Shown here: positions 8,622 through 16,898 of the stretch, one piece after another
How positions within the stretch are numbered: the stretch's first letter is position 1
How the letters are laid out: every line of letters begins with the position of its first letter
From: Polaromonas sp.
Lineage (GTDB): Bacteria > Pseudomonadota > Gammaproteobacteria > Burkholderiales > Burkholderiaceae_C
NCBI RefSeq assembly: GCF_030689685.1
Contig: NZ_JAUYEY010000008.1
Coordinates: 1-60,090 of the forward strand
Length of the DNA stretch: 60,090 bases
Reading direction: 5' to 3'
Made by a program: the position numbers and the translations under genes
The notes under the pieces: model-generated
Told to the model about the DNA's origin: nothing
Database searches by the model: none
The model's input: the letters and a program-made list of their open reading frames with translations, nothing else

Positions 8622-9524
8622 TCAGACCACCACTGCAGGTGTTAGCTGCTCCATCCCAGGGCGGCCGTACCAATAGCCGTTGCAACCCTGCTCCGGCATC
8701 AGGGGTTGCATGCGCGCCAGCGCTTCCTGCGGTGTCAATCGTCCGTGCCGCGCCGCGTCGAACACGGCAATCACTTCTTTCATGTGCCCGGCCTGCGGGC
8801 TGAGGCGAACCACATCCACACCGATATCGCGCATGTCATCCAGCACGTCCACCAGGTTGTAGACCCGCGCCGACTGGGTTTGTGTGCCATTGAGCACCAG
8901 AAACTCCTCGCGTTCCCTGGTCCTGAGCATCAACCCGTCAAGATGATCCAGGCAGCTGAAGCGGCAGTCGTCTTTCGGCAAATTACGTTGCCGTGCAGTA
9001 AAACAACGCGCCGAAAAAGCCAGTGGCATGCGACCATAGGCAAACACCTCCGTCGCCAGGCCAGCCGGGCGGCCTTGCTGCAACAGCGAAAGATCATCCC
9101 GCTTCATCTCCAATGGCATGACCCAGCGGCTCGCGCCCAGCGAGGCCATCCACTGCAAGGAACCGAGGTTGTAGATATTGAGATGCGGGCCGGCCACAAA
9201 TGGCAGCGTCCCGGCCAGGCCCCGGACTGCGCCCATGTCGTTGGCCTCAACCAGAAAATCACCATTGGCGGTGATCTTTTGCATGGCGCTGACGTCGCTG
9301 CCAGACTCCAGCAGCACCTGGCTCGATAACACCACCTCCTTGCCAGCAGCGCGCAAATTTTTTGCGATGTCCAGCCAGTCGCTCAGGCGAATCTCACGGC
9401 GCCTTGAACACACGGTTTCCCCGAGGTAAACCACATCTACCGGCGTCGCAGCGACGTCATCGTAGAAGCTGAAAATGGCATCCCGTCGCCAATAGTAGAG
9501 AAGCGGGCCGAGAGAGATTTTCAT
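8622..9524 (-). CDS. ubiV: O2-independent ubiquinone hydroxylase subunit UbiV (U32 peptidase family)
   Basis: This protein has 300 residues when started at MKISLGPLLYYW. That start puts the first cluster cysteine at C39, the position known for E. coli UbiV. The other ligands follow at C174, C187 and C191, with the spacing 13 and 4 known for the family. These four cysteines hold a [4Fe-4S] cluster. With UbiU it hydroxylates the quinone ring without oxygen, using prephenate as the oxygen donor in E. coli. An alternative ATG at 9542 overlaps the ubiU stop (ATGA), which would also couple the two genes. Confidence 0.94.
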   Translation of the reverse strand: MKISLGPLLYYWRRDAIFSFYDDVAATPVDVVYLGETVCSRRREIRLSDWLDIAKNLRAAGKEVVLSSQVLLESGSDVSAMQKITANGDFLVEANDMGAVRGLAGTLPFVAGPHLNIYNLGSLQWMASLGASRWVMPLEMKRDDLSLLQQGRPAGLATEVFAYGRMPLAFSARCFTARQRNLPKDDCRFSCLDHLDGLMLRTREREEFLVLNGTQTQSARVYNLVDVLDDMRDIGVDVVRLSPQAGHMKEVIAVFDAARHGRLTPQEALARMQPLMPEQGCNGYWYGRPGMEQLTPAVVV

Positions 9525-9538
9525 GGCGCAGCGTTTCA

Positions 9539-10603
9539 TCATTTCCAGGGCCGGTGGTAGGCCCCCAGTGTGTGCTGCTGTCCTTCGGCCACCTGGTCAA
9601 GGCTGGCCATCCAGCTGGTTTTTGGTGCATAGCGATGCGGGTTGGCCGCACAATGGTCAATCGCCTCGCGCCAGACGCGGGTGACCTGGGCGACATAGGC
9701 CAGACTGCGCTGACGGCCCTCGATTTTGATGGCCCGCACGCCCATTTTCATGAGTTGGGGCAAGAGTTCGAGGGTGTTGAGGCTGGCCGGCTCTTCGATG
9801 GCGTAATAGCTTTTGTCATCACCCACATCAAAGCGCCCCTTGCACAACGTCGGGTAGCCTGCGTTCTCAGCAACGGTGTAACGGTCGATCAACACCCCAC
9901 CCAGCCGCGACTCCAGGCCCTGCGGCGTTTCCTGCCAACGAACGGACTTGGCAGGCGAGCACACGCCATGCGTGTTGGGCGACTCGCCCGTTACATAGGA
10001 AGACAGCGCGCAGCGCCCCTCCACCATCACACACAGGCTGCCAAAACCGAAAACCTCGATCTCCACCGGTGTTTTGTCAATGACCTGCCGCACCTGGTCA
10101 AGCGACAGCACGCGGGGCAACACCGCGCGAACGATGCCGAACTGCTCGCGGTAGAAGTTGATCGCCTCGTAATTGGTTGCAGAGCCTTGCACCGACAGGT
10201 GCAGGCGCAACGCCGGATAACGCGAAGCGGCGTATTGCATGAGCCCAGGATCGGCCAGGATCACGGCGTCCACCCCCAGATTCGCGGCCTGGTCCAGCGC
10301 TGCGCGCCAGAGGCCTGGATTGGCGGCCTGCGGGTAGGTATTGAGGGCAAGGAATACCTTGCAACCGCGTTCATGGGCATACCGGATGCCGTCGGCAATG
10401 GCAGGCTCCCCGAAATTAAGGCCTGCAAAGTTGCGCGCGTTGGTTGCATCGCGCAGGCCCAGGTAAACGCAGTTAGCGCCGTTGTCGACCGCAGCTTTCA
10501 ACGCAGGGAGGCTACCCGCCGGGCACACCAGGTCTGGCTGGATGGGGGAAGCCTGACGGAGTTCGGCGGAAGAAGGAGGGGAGTAAGTCATACGGCTGGA
10601 CAT
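9539..10603 (-). CDS. ubiU: O2-independent ubiquinone hydroxylase subunit UbiU (U32 peptidase family)
   Basis: This protein has about 354 residues. The conserved protein begins at DLVCPAGSLPALKAAVDNGA, so 30 or so leader residues depend on the start. ATG at 10603 or 10591 are both possible and neither has a strong ribosome site. Four cysteines in GSLCVMVEGRC, NTHGVCSPA and YPTLCKGR have spacings 7, 17 and 39, identical to the [4Fe-4S] ligands of E. coli UbiU (C169, C176, C193, C232). It pairs with UbiV. It is the first gene of the minus-strand run, downstream of an FNR-type box. Confidence 0.94.
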   Translation of the reverse strand: MSSRMTYSPPSSAELRQASPIQPDLVCPAGSLPALKAAVDNGANCVYLGLRDATNARNFAGLNFGEPAIADGIRYAHERGCKVFLALNTYPQAANPGLWRAALDQAANLGVDAVILADPGLMQYAASRYPALRLHLSVQGSATNYEAINFYREQFGIVRAVLPRVLSLDQVRQVIDKTPVEIEVFGFGSLCVMVEGRCALSSYVTGESPNTHGVCSPAKSVRWQETPQGLESRLGGVLIDRYTVAENAGYPTLCKGRFDVGDDKSYYAIEEPASLNTLELLPQLMKMGVRAIKIEGRQRSLAYVAQVTRVWREAIDHCAANPHRYAPKTSWMASLDQVAEGQQHTLGAYHRPWK

Positions 10604-10666
10604 CAGACGGGACCCGGATGGGAACCATCGCAACGCACGACCTTACGCCGATACCTGCCAACGTCT

Positions 10667-10680
10667 TTGATCTTCGTCAA
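10667..10680. promoter_or_regulatory. FNR/Anr-type box upstream of ubiU
   Basis: TTGATCTTCGTCAA matches the TTGAT-N4-ATCAA consensus except for one base. It lies 64 bases upstream of the ubiU start at 10603, a position suited to activation. It suggests oxygen-responsive control of the ubiquinone run. Confidence 0.6.
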
Positions 10681-10769
10681 GGAGTGAGTTCGAGCAACCC
10701 CTTGAACGGTATTCGGGCCCGATGATCGGTCGACCGCAAGCCGCATGAAAACAACGGCGAAGTGTGGCG

Positions 10770-10783
10770 TTGACCTGAATCAA
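10770..10783. promoter_or_regulatory. FNR/Anr-type box between ubiU and the NO-response genes
   Basis: TTGACCTGAATCAA fits the FNR/Dnr consensus TTGAY-N4-ATCAA. It is 80 bases upstream of the DUF2249 start at 10864, just ahead of the NsrR-like dyad, and could serve either divergent transcript. Confidence 0.62.
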
Positions 10784-10810
10784 TAGGGGAATTATCATTC
10801 GGGAATTAAT

Positions 10811-10831
10811 AGGTGTATTATTTATACATCT
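10811..10831. promoter_or_regulatory. NsrR-type operator upstream of the DUF2249-nsrR group
   Basis: Half-sites AGGTGTAT and ATACATCT, separated by five bases, form a dyad close to the NsrR consensus (AAGATGTAT...ATACATCTT). The region is AT-rich and 33 bases from the DUF2249 ATG, so it probably overlaps the core promoter. The nsrR gene itself lies 600 bases downstream, consistent with autoregulation relieved by nitric oxide. Confidence 0.68.
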
Positions 10832-10863
10832 TATAAATTTTTCTATATTCAAGTGGAGTACCC

Positions 10864-11151
10864 ATGATTCATTCCCCAAGCTCTGCGCAACTCGATATTC
10901 GTACGATTACACCTGAAGAGCGGCATCGCTTGATCTTTTCCACCTTCAGCCAGCTCACCACCGGCCAGGCCATGGAACTGACTAACGACCACGATCCACA
11001 ACCGCTGCATCGCAGGTTCCAGGCAGAACTAGCGGGCAAGTTCAGTTGGACTTACCTGGAACAAGGGCCTGCTGCCTGGCGAGTGGCCATCACCCGTCTG
11101 GCGTCCGCTCACGGCGACGGTCAATGCTGCGGCTCCTGCGGCGGCGCCTAA
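10864..11151 (+). CDS. DUF2249 domain protein with C-terminal cysteine motif
   Basis: This is a 95-residue soluble protein. Residues 10-80 carry the DUF2249 signature LDIRTITPEERH...IFSTF and ELTNDHDPQPLH, a domain common in denitrification and hemerythrin-associated gene groups. It ends in CCGSCGG, a cysteine-rich tail that could bind metal or react with thiols or nitric oxide (inference). GGAG precedes the ATG by 7 bases. It is the first gene after the NsrR-type operator and is followed within 8 bases by a second DUF2249 gene. Confidence 0.85.
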   Translation: MIHSPSSAQLDIRTITPEERHRLIFSTFSQLTTGQAMELTNDHDPQPLHRRFQAELAGKFSWTYLEQGPAAWRVAITRLASAHGDGQCCGSCGGA

Positions 11152-11158
11152 ATTCATC

Positions 11159-11410
11159 ATGAGCGAAATGCAGAGCCTTCACAACGTCCACCCCTTCGAC
11201 GCCCGTGGTGTTGCCAAGCGCTTCCGCCACGCGGCCATCTTCGGCGCCATGGAAAGTCTGCATGCAGGAGAAACCATGCGCTTCGTCAACGACCATGATC
11301 CGTTGCCGCTGTTGAACCAGTTGCAGCAGGCCTTCGGCGAAAAGCTGGGCATCAACTACATCCGGCGCGAACCTGGCGAAATCGTGATCGACTTCCAGGT
11401 TCGCGGCTGA
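11159..11410 (+). CDS. Second DUF2249 domain protein
   Basis: This 83-residue protein has the same fold as its upstream neighbour: VHPFDARGVAKRFRHAAIFG, then MRFVNDHDPLPLLNQL and a final strand GEIVIDFQV. Unlike the first copy it has no cysteines at the end. NDHDPLPL is the family hallmark. It follows the first gene by 7 bases and precedes nsrR by 17, so the three are probably one transcript. The molecular role of DUF2249 is not established; association with nitric oxide and nitrite metabolism is known by context. Confidence 0.83.
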   Translation: MSEMQSLHNVHPFDARGVAKRFRHAAIFGAMESLHAGETMRFVNDHDPLPLLNQLQQAFGEKLGINYIRREPGEIVIDFQVRG

Positions 11411-11427
11411 GGTCTTATATTCGCCTC

Positions 11428-11904
11428 ATGAAACTCACCACCTTCACCGACTACAGCCTGCGCGTCCTGATTTACCTTGCCGCTCAGCCAGAAAAGCGGG
11501 CGACGATTTCCGACATCGCCCGGTCTTTCGATGTGTCCGAAAACCACCTGACCAAAGTGGTACACCTCCTCGGAAAGAACGAATGGCTGGCCAACGTGCG
11601 AGGCAAGGGAGGCGGGCTCGAACTGGCCATGCCACCAGAGCTCGTCGGCGTTGGTACGGTGGTACGCGAAACTGAAGGGGCCGCCGTGGTGGCCGAATGT
11701 TTTTCCGAAGAAAGCAGTCACTGCGCCATAGCGCGCGTCTGCGGCCTGCGTGGCGTGCTGGGTGAAGCTGTTGAGGCCTTCTATACCGTCCTGGACCGTT
11801 ATACGCTTGCCGACCTGGTTCGAAACCGGCAGGCACTCGCCAAAGTGCTGTTTATAGACCGGACGGTCACTGCATCGGCGGCCAGTGCCCTGTCCCGCAA
11901 ATAA
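11428..11904 (+). CDS. nsrR: Nitric-oxide-sensing repressor NsrR (Rrf2 family)
   Basis: This 158-residue regulator begins MKLTTFTDYSLRVLIYLA, the NsrR/Rrf2 signature, including Asp8. A winged helix-turn-helix follows (ISDIARSFDVSENHLTKVV, then NVRGKGGGLELA). C91, C99 and C105 form the cluster-binding trio of NsrR (C-x7-C-x5-C; the first gap is longer than in E. coli). The [Fe-S] cluster reacts with NO and releases DNA. The dyad at 10811 is its likely target. IscR or other Rrf2 proteins are less likely given the DUF2249 and NnrS neighbours. Confidence 0.9.
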   Translation: MKLTTFTDYSLRVLIYLAAQPEKRATISDIARSFDVSENHLTKVVHLLGKNEWLANVRGKGGGLELAMPPELVGVGTVVRETEGAAVVAECFSEESSHCAIARVCGLRGVLGEAVEAFYTVLDRYTLADLVRNRQALAKVLFIDRTVTASAASALSRK

Positions 11905-12091
11905 GGGGACGACATGAAATTGTTCATTTAGCTGTCAGGCAGTGCGCGAGCAGGAGGGGGCAGAGCCGCAGCTATGGCAACGACGAGCAATGCAGCATGG
12001 CGGCTGAGGGGGCGAATTTATATCGCCTCTATGGGCGGAACAAGGCTCTAAAGCCTCTCAACCATCGCATCCGTACAAAAGCGAAGCCGCC

Positions 12092-12427
12092 ATGGAAACC
12101 AGACCACTATTTACCTACGAAGGCCCGGAAGCGCTGCGCCAGCCCCTGCTGGACGCGTTGACCCGCGTGGTTGATCCCGAGGTTGCCATGAGCATTGTCG
12201 ATGTCGGACTGATCTACAGCGTCACCGTGGCCGAAGGGAAACTGCATGTGTGGCTGACGATGACATCGGCAGCCTGTCCGGTCGCCGACCTCATCATTGA
12301 CGAAGTCGAAACCGAGCTGGACCGCGTGGCACCACCAGAACTTCTGATCGAAGTTGAGCTGGTATGGGAGCCGCCCTGGTCTGCGGAGCTGATGAGCGAA
12401 AGCGCCAAGCGCTTCATGCAGTGGTGA
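12092..12427 (+). CDS. DUF59 / metal-sulfur cluster assembly factor (SufT/PaaD-like)
   Basis: This is a 111-residue protein of the MIP18/DUF59 family. Seen: ALTRVVDPEVAMSIVDVGLI, the classic DPE-x6-DLGL-type strand and loop, then LHVWLTMTSAACPVADLI with the single conserved Cys of the family, and VELVWEPPWSAELMS at the end. Relatives help to mature iron-sulfur proteins. The 187 bases upstream hold no gene and may carry a promoter. The stop TGA overlaps the GTG start of the next gene, so it is coupled to the membrane proteins. A role in cluster repair under NO stress is inference. Confidence 0.85.
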   Translation: METRPLFTYEGPEALRQPLLDALTRVVDPEVAMSIVDVGLIYSVTVAEGKLHVWLTMTSAACPVADLIIDEVETELDRVAPPELLIEVELVWEPPWSAELMSESAKRFMQW

Positions 12428-13590
12428 CAGCCTTTCCCCGCCGCAGCCACTTGCAAAACCAGCCAGCACCGCGCTGGGTCACCTTGGCAACGCGGTCACT
12501 GTTGCTCACCCTGGTCGCACTGTCGCTGCTGGCGGGCATCACGGGCGGCCTGCTGCGCGCAGGGGTGACCTCGCCGGTCTTGGCAGATCTGGCATGGCCC
12601 GGACATGCGGCACTGTCCCACGCCGCGCTGATGATCTGCGGTTTCCTCGGAACTGTTATCGGCATCGAACGGGCGGTAGCCGTCAAGTTGCGCACCGCCT
12701 TTCTTGCGCCGCTGGCCTCAGGCGCAGGGGGCGCGCTCCTGCTGCTGGGCCAGGTCGATCTGGGCGCGTGGCTGGGTGTGGGGGCCGCCGCCATCTTTAC
12801 TGCCGTCAATATCGTGATCGTTCGGCGCCAGAGCGCAGCCCACACCTGGCTGCTGCTGGTCGCCGCAGGCGCGTGGCTGGCTGGCAACCTGCTGTTCGCC
12901 ACGGGCCAGGGCAGCGGTGCGACGCTACCCTGGTGGTTCGCTTTTCTGGTGATGACCATTGCCGCCGAGCGTCTGGAAATGACGCGGCTGATGCGCCGAC
13001 GCCCCGCTGCAGAGCTGTCGCTGCTGGCCGTGCTGGCAACGCTGCTCGCAGGCGCCGCCTGGTCGGCGCTGGCGCCGGTGGCTGGCGGACTGCTGTACGG
13101 CGCTGCGCTGGTTCTGCTGGCGCTTTGGCTTGCGGCCTATGACATTGCCCGTCACACCGTTCGGGCGCACGGGCTCAGCCGTTACATGGCTGTTTGTCTG
13201 CTCGGCGGCTACGCGTGGCTGGCAGTGGCGGGCGCTGCGTGGGCCGCCACCTCCCTGGGCCTGCCCCTGCGCGACGCCGCGCTGCACGCGCTGGGTCTGG
13301 ACTTCATCGTCAGCATGATGATGGGCCATGCACCGGTGATCCTGCCGGCCATTGCGCGCGTCAAGCTACAGTTTGGCAGCTTCTTTTACTTGCCCCTTGC
13401 CCTGCTACACGTCTCCCTCTTCCTGCGACTGGTTGGTGGTATTTCGGGCGGTCCTTTGCGCAGTGCCGGAGCCAGTCTGAACGCTGTCGCCATTGCCCTG
13501 TTCGCCGTCACCATCGCCGGAGCTGCCATCGCATGGCGCATCAACCATGGCCGCCCTGGCGCCTTGCTCAACCGAAAGACCGACCGGTGA
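12424..13590 (+). CDS. Polytopic membrane protein of the NnrS neighbourhood
   Basis: This protein of about 388 residues starts at GTG 12424 (or 12421), which overlaps the DUF59 stop as GTGA. From residue 20 it is almost entirely hydrophobic, with about 10-12 membrane helices. Histidines lie in helices (PGHAALSHAALMICGF, MMMGHAPVILPA), a pattern like the NnrS family, so it may be a distant NnrS relative or heme/copper protein. FLGTVIGIERAVAV is another visible conserved-looking loop. It is coupled to nnrS by a second GTGA overlap. The function is not known; a link with nitric oxide is inferred from its position. Confidence 0.75.
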   Translation: MTAFPRRSHLQNQPAPRWVTLATRSLLLTLVALSLLAGITGGLLRAGVTSPVLADLAWPGHAALSHAALMICGFLGTVIGIERAVAVKLRTAFLAPLASGAGGALLLLGQVDLGAWLGVGAAAIFTAVNIVIVRRQSAAHTWLLLVAAGAWLAGNLLFATGQGSGATLPWWFAFLVMTIAAERLEMTRLMRRRPAAELSLLAVLATLLAGAAWSALAPVAGGLLYGAALVLLALWLAAYDIARHTVRAHGLSRYMAVCLLGGYAWLAVAGAAWAATSLGLPLRDAALHALGLDFIVSMMMGHAPVILPAIARVKLQFGSFFYLPLALLHVSLFLRLVGGISGGPLRSAGASLNAVAIALFAVTIAGAAIAWRINHGRPGALLNRKTDR

Positions 13591-14783
13591 CCTTCTTCGC
13601 CCACTCCCCGGAACCTTCCCGGCCACCGCCGCCAGATCCCAACGACGCACTTTGGGAACTTGGTTTTCGTCCGTTTTACCTGCTGGCAAGTGCCTTCTCT
13701 GCTTTGTCCATCGGCCTGTGGGCGCTGCAGTTTGCCGGATGGCTGGGCCGCCCCTATCTGCAGGGACCCCTGTGGCATGCGCACGAAATGCTGTTCGGTT
13801 TCGCACTGGCGGTGGTTGTTGGCTTTCTGCTGACAGCCGGTCGCAACTGGTCGAACCGGCCCACACTCAGCGGCTGGCCACTGGCTGCGCTGGCGGCGCT
13901 GTGGCTGGCAGGTCGGGTTCTGGTGTTGACGCCTTTCGGTTATGCCGCAGCCATCGTCAATGTGGCTTTTCCGTTCGCCGCTGCGATTGCGCTGGCCATT
14001 CCTTTCATTGCTGCACGCAATCGCCGCAACTACTTTTTTATCGCCCTTCTGTTGCTGATGTCGGCAGCCGTGCTGGGCATCCACCTGGCGCAACTGGGCG
14101 TGGTGCAGCTTCCGGGCTGGGCAGGCGTCGCGCTGGCCCTCGATGTCATGCTGTTTATCATGGCCGTGATGGGCGGACGTGTAATCCCCATGTTCACCAA
14201 CAACGGCGTCCCAGGAGCCCAGGCAACGCGCCACCCCCTGCTGGAAAAAGTAGCCCTGGGAAGCGTGTTGCTGTTGTTGCTGGCCGACGTTGTGCAACTG
14301 GCTGGCTTGTGGCTGGCCGCTTTGGCTGGCATCTGCGCAGTCGCCCACCTCGCCCGCTGGAGCTTGTGGCGACCATGGAAAACAGGGCGCACGCCATTGG
14401 TCTGGGTGTTGCAGGTGGCCTACTTCTGGATCCCGGTGCATCTGGTGCTGCGCGCGTTGGCAGCAGCAGGATGGGTGGCCCCTTCATTGGCCACCCACGC
14501 GCTGACCGTAGGCGCCATCGGCGGCCTCATCATCGGCATGATGACGCGCACCGCACGCGGCCATACGGGTCGGCCATTGCAGGCCGACAGCAGCGATGTG
14601 TCCTGTTATGTCCTCATCCTGCTCGCCGCGATAGTCCGCGTGTTCGTGCCGCTCGTCGCCCCCGTCTGGATCATCCAGGCCACGCTGGGATCGGCGGCAC
14701 TATGGTCTGCCGGCTTCGCCCTCTATACCGTGCGCTACTGGTCTGTCTTGACAAAGCCGCGTATCGACGGACCGGCTGGCTGA
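13587..14783 (+). CDS. nnrS: NnrS family membrane protein
   Basis: This 398-residue inner-membrane protein starts at GTG 13587, overlapping the previous stop (GTGA). About 12 helices are visible. LWELGFRPFYLLAS, WHAHEMLFGFALAVVVGFLL, GGRVIPMFTNN and MMTRTARGHTGRPL are the hallmarks of NnrS, a heme- and copper-containing protein that protects against nitric oxide and is controlled by NO sensors. Much longer overlapping frames in this area are shadows. It is the last gene of the NO-response group; a GC-rich hairpin (14789-14807) follows before the convergent gene. Confidence 0.92.
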   Translation: MTFFAHSPEPSRPPPPDPNDALWELGFRPFYLLASAFSALSIGLWALQFAGWLGRPYLQGPLWHAHEMLFGFALAVVVGFLLTAGRNWSNRPTLSGWPLAALAALWLAGRVLVLTPFGYAAAIVNVAFPFAAAIALAIPFIAARNRRNYFFIALLLLMSAAVLGIHLAQLGVVQLPGWAGVALALDVMLFIMAVMGGRVIPMFTNNGVPGAQATRHPLLEKVALGSVLLLLLADVVQLAGLWLAALAGICAVAHLARWSLWRPWKTGRTPLVWVLQVAYFWIPVHLVLRALAAAGWVAPSLATHALTVGAIGGLIIGMMTRTARGHTGRPLQADSSDVSCYVLILLAAIVRVFVPLVAPVWIIQATLGSAALWSAGFALYTVRYWSVLTKPRIDGPAG

Positions 14784-14815
14784 GGCTGAACCCCGCTCTT
14801 TGCACGGGGGCTCGG

Positions 14816-15688
14816 CTACCTAACCGGGTTTTCCAGCGTCCCGATACCGTCGATCTCGACCCGCACCACGTCACCGGACTTCAGGTACTTGGGCGGCTTG
14901 AAGCCGATGCCGACACCGACCGGCGTGCCGGTGGCAATGATGTCGCCGGGGTAGAGCGTGATGCCGGCCGACAAGGTCTCGATCAGCTTGGGGATGTCGA
15001 AGATCAGGTCGGTGGTGGAAGCGTTCTGGCGCTCCTCGCCGTTGACATAACAACGCACGCTGGTTTTGGTGCCGTCGCATTCGTCGGCGCTGACCAGCCA
15101 GGGGCCCATGGGGCAAAAGGTGTCGAAGGACTTGCCCAGCAACCATTGCTTGTGGCGGCTCTGCCAGTCGCGCGCAGTGACATCGTTGATGATGGTGTAG
15201 CCCCAGACATGGGCCATCGCGTCCTTCGCTGCAATACCCTTGCCGCCACGGCCGATGATGACCGTCAATTCGGCTTCGTAGTCGATGGCGTCCGATGCTG
15301 CGGGCATCTCGATGGCCGCGCCGGGACCGACCACCGACTCGGGCACCTTGGTGAAATAAATCGGGTCCGCCGGAATGTCTTCACCGGCTTGGGCGCTGCT
15401 GTCGAAGCCGCTGCCGGCGAACTCGCGCGCATGCGCAAAATAATTCTTGCCGACGCAGAAAATATTGCGGCGCGGTTTGGGAATGGGCGCAATCAGTTGC
15501 ACCTCAGCGAGCGCGACGGCCGCCAGCAGGGCCGGCAGGGCCTCACCGCGCGCCAGCATCTCGATCACCGGCAAGGCGCCGAGTTCACGCTGCGCTGCCG
15601 GCAGGTCGAAAGGCTGGACGGACTGGAGATCGGCGGACACCAGGCCCACACCGGGCTGGCCCGTGTGGCGGAAGGCAGCAATTTTCAT
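14816..15688 (-). CDS. Fumarylacetoacetate hydrolase family protein
   Basis: This 290-residue enzyme starts at MKIAAFRHTG (ATG 15686-15688); the longer frame adds an unrelated leader. The FAH fold is seen in IFCVGKNYFAHAREF, PIYFTKVPESVVGPG, the metal-binding IDYEAELTVIIGR (Glu-x-Glu type), GYTIINDVTARDWQ and the late PGDIIATGTPVGVG. Members hydrolyse C-C bonds of 1,3-diketones, or act as oxaloacetate decarboxylases or sugar-acid dehydratases. It is divergent from a Bug receptor, a pairing common in this order. The substrate is undetermined. Confidence 0.88.
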   Translation of the reverse strand: MKIAAFRHTGQPGVGLVSADLQSVQPFDLPAAQRELGALPVIEMLARGEALPALLAAVALAEVQLIAPIPKPRRNIFCVGKNYFAHAREFAGSGFDSSAQAGEDIPADPIYFTKVPESVVGPGAAIEMPAASDAIDYEAELTVIIGRGGKGIAAKDAMAHVWGYTIINDVTARDWQSRHKQWLLGKSFDTFCPMGPWLVSADECDGTKTSVRCYVNGEERQNASTTDLIFDIPKLIETLSAGITLYPGDIIATGTPVGVGIGFKPPKYLKSGDVVRVEIDGIGTLENPVR

Positions 15689-15849
15689 GAAGGACTTTCT
15701 TGTCTCATGGGCCAGCGGTGCGCGCAGGCCCTTGGGGTGGACTAGGGATTGCGATGATCCCAAAAAATTCAAGCGGATGTTAGCATGCAAATCATGAGCA
15801 AGCCCACGTTCTTGCCTCGCGCCAGCCCCTCAAAACAAGGAGACAAAAA

Positions 15850-16818
15850 ATGAAACGCAGATCCGTCCTGCTCGCCAGTTTGTTGCTGTCCAGCGCCACC
15901 CTGGTGGCCGCGCAAAGCGCCTGGCCGACCCGCGCCATCACCATGATCGTGCCCTTCCCGCCCGGCGGCCTGGCCGACCTGGTCGCACGCCCGGTGGCCG
16001 AAGCCATGTCGCGCGAGCTGGGCCAGCCCGTGATCATTGAAAACAAGGCCGGGGCCGGCGGCGGCATCGGCATGGGCCTGACCGCCAAGGCCAAGCCCGA
16101 TGGCTACACCATGGTGCTGGCGCTGTCCTCGCTGACCGTGATTCCCGAGGCCGATGCCGTGCTGGGGCGCGCCCCCATGTTTGCGCTGAACGACCTGCGT
16201 CCGATCGCGCGTTTCACCGCTGACCCCACCGTGCTGGCAGTGCGTGCCGATTCGCCATGGAAAACCGTCAAGGATTTTGTCGAAGACGCGAAGAAGCGCC
16301 CCGGCGCCATTAACTACGGCTCCTCGGGCAACTACGGCACCATGCATGTGCCCATGGAAATCCTGTCGCAAAACGCCGGCATCAAGATGACGCATGTGCC
16401 CTTCACTGGCGCCGGTCCGGCCGTGGTGGCGCTGCTGGGCGGCCAGATTGATGCGGTGTCTTCCGGCCCTGCCACCGTGCTGCAGCATGTCAAGGCCGGC
16501 AAGATCCGGGTGCTGGGCCACTGGGGCAACTCCCCGCTCGGCGCCTTGCCCGATGTGCCCAGCCTGAAGGACGCCGGCTACAACGCCGAGTACGCCCAGT
16601 GGTCGGGGCTGTTCATTCCGCGCGACACACCCGAGCCGGTGGCCCAGCGCCTGCGCGCCGCCGCCAAGGCGGCGGCACAGGACGCCAAGGTCAAGGAAGT
16701 CATCCTCAACGCCGGCAGCCCGGTGCTGTACCAGGACTCGCCTGATTTTGAAAAATACGTGCAGGCCGATTCACGGCGCATGGTGGAAGTTGTCAAACGC
16801 ATCGGCAAGGTCGAGTAA
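15850..16818 (+). CDS. Bug/TctC-type periplasmic binding protein
   Basis: This 322-residue protein has a signal peptide (MKRRSVLLASLLLSSATLVAA, split here as n-region KRR, hydrophobic core, cleavage after VAAQ). The mature part has WPTRAITMIVPFPPGGLADL, IENKAGAGGGIGM, KPDGYTMV and VPFTGAGPAVVALLGGQID, the Bug fingerprint for carboxylate ligands. A strong AAGGAG ribosome site precedes the ATG. No TctA/TctB membrane partner is nearby, so it is an orphan receptor, as is usual in Burkholderiales. It is divergent from the FAH-family gene and may bind its substrate. Confidence 0.9.
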   Translation: MKRRSVLLASLLLSSATLVAAQSAWPTRAITMIVPFPPGGLADLVARPVAEAMSRELGQPVIIENKAGAGGGIGMGLTAKAKPDGYTMVLALSSLTVIPEADAVLGRAPMFALNDLRPIARFTADPTVLAVRADSPWKTVKDFVEDAKKRPGAINYGSSGNYGTMHVPMEILSQNAGIKMTHVPFTGAGPAVVALLGGQIDAVSSGPATVLQHVKAGKIRVLGHWGNSPLGALPDVPSLKDAGYNAEYAQWSGLFIPRDTPEPVAQRLRAAAKAAAQDAKVKEVILNAGSPVLYQDSPDFEKYVQADSRRMVEVVKRIGKVE

Positions 16819-16898
16819 GGTGTCGGGGCGGGGCGCGCATACGCGCTCCTCGCCGAAAAATTTCCGTGCTGCCCGATGAAGGCCGATAGAAAGACACC

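Noticed and set aside
13493..15745. Plus-strand open frame of 750 codons
   Set aside because: It lies across nnrS in another phase and antisense to the FAH-family gene. The product is Arg/Ala-rich with no domain, while nnrS and FAH motifs are clear in their own frames.
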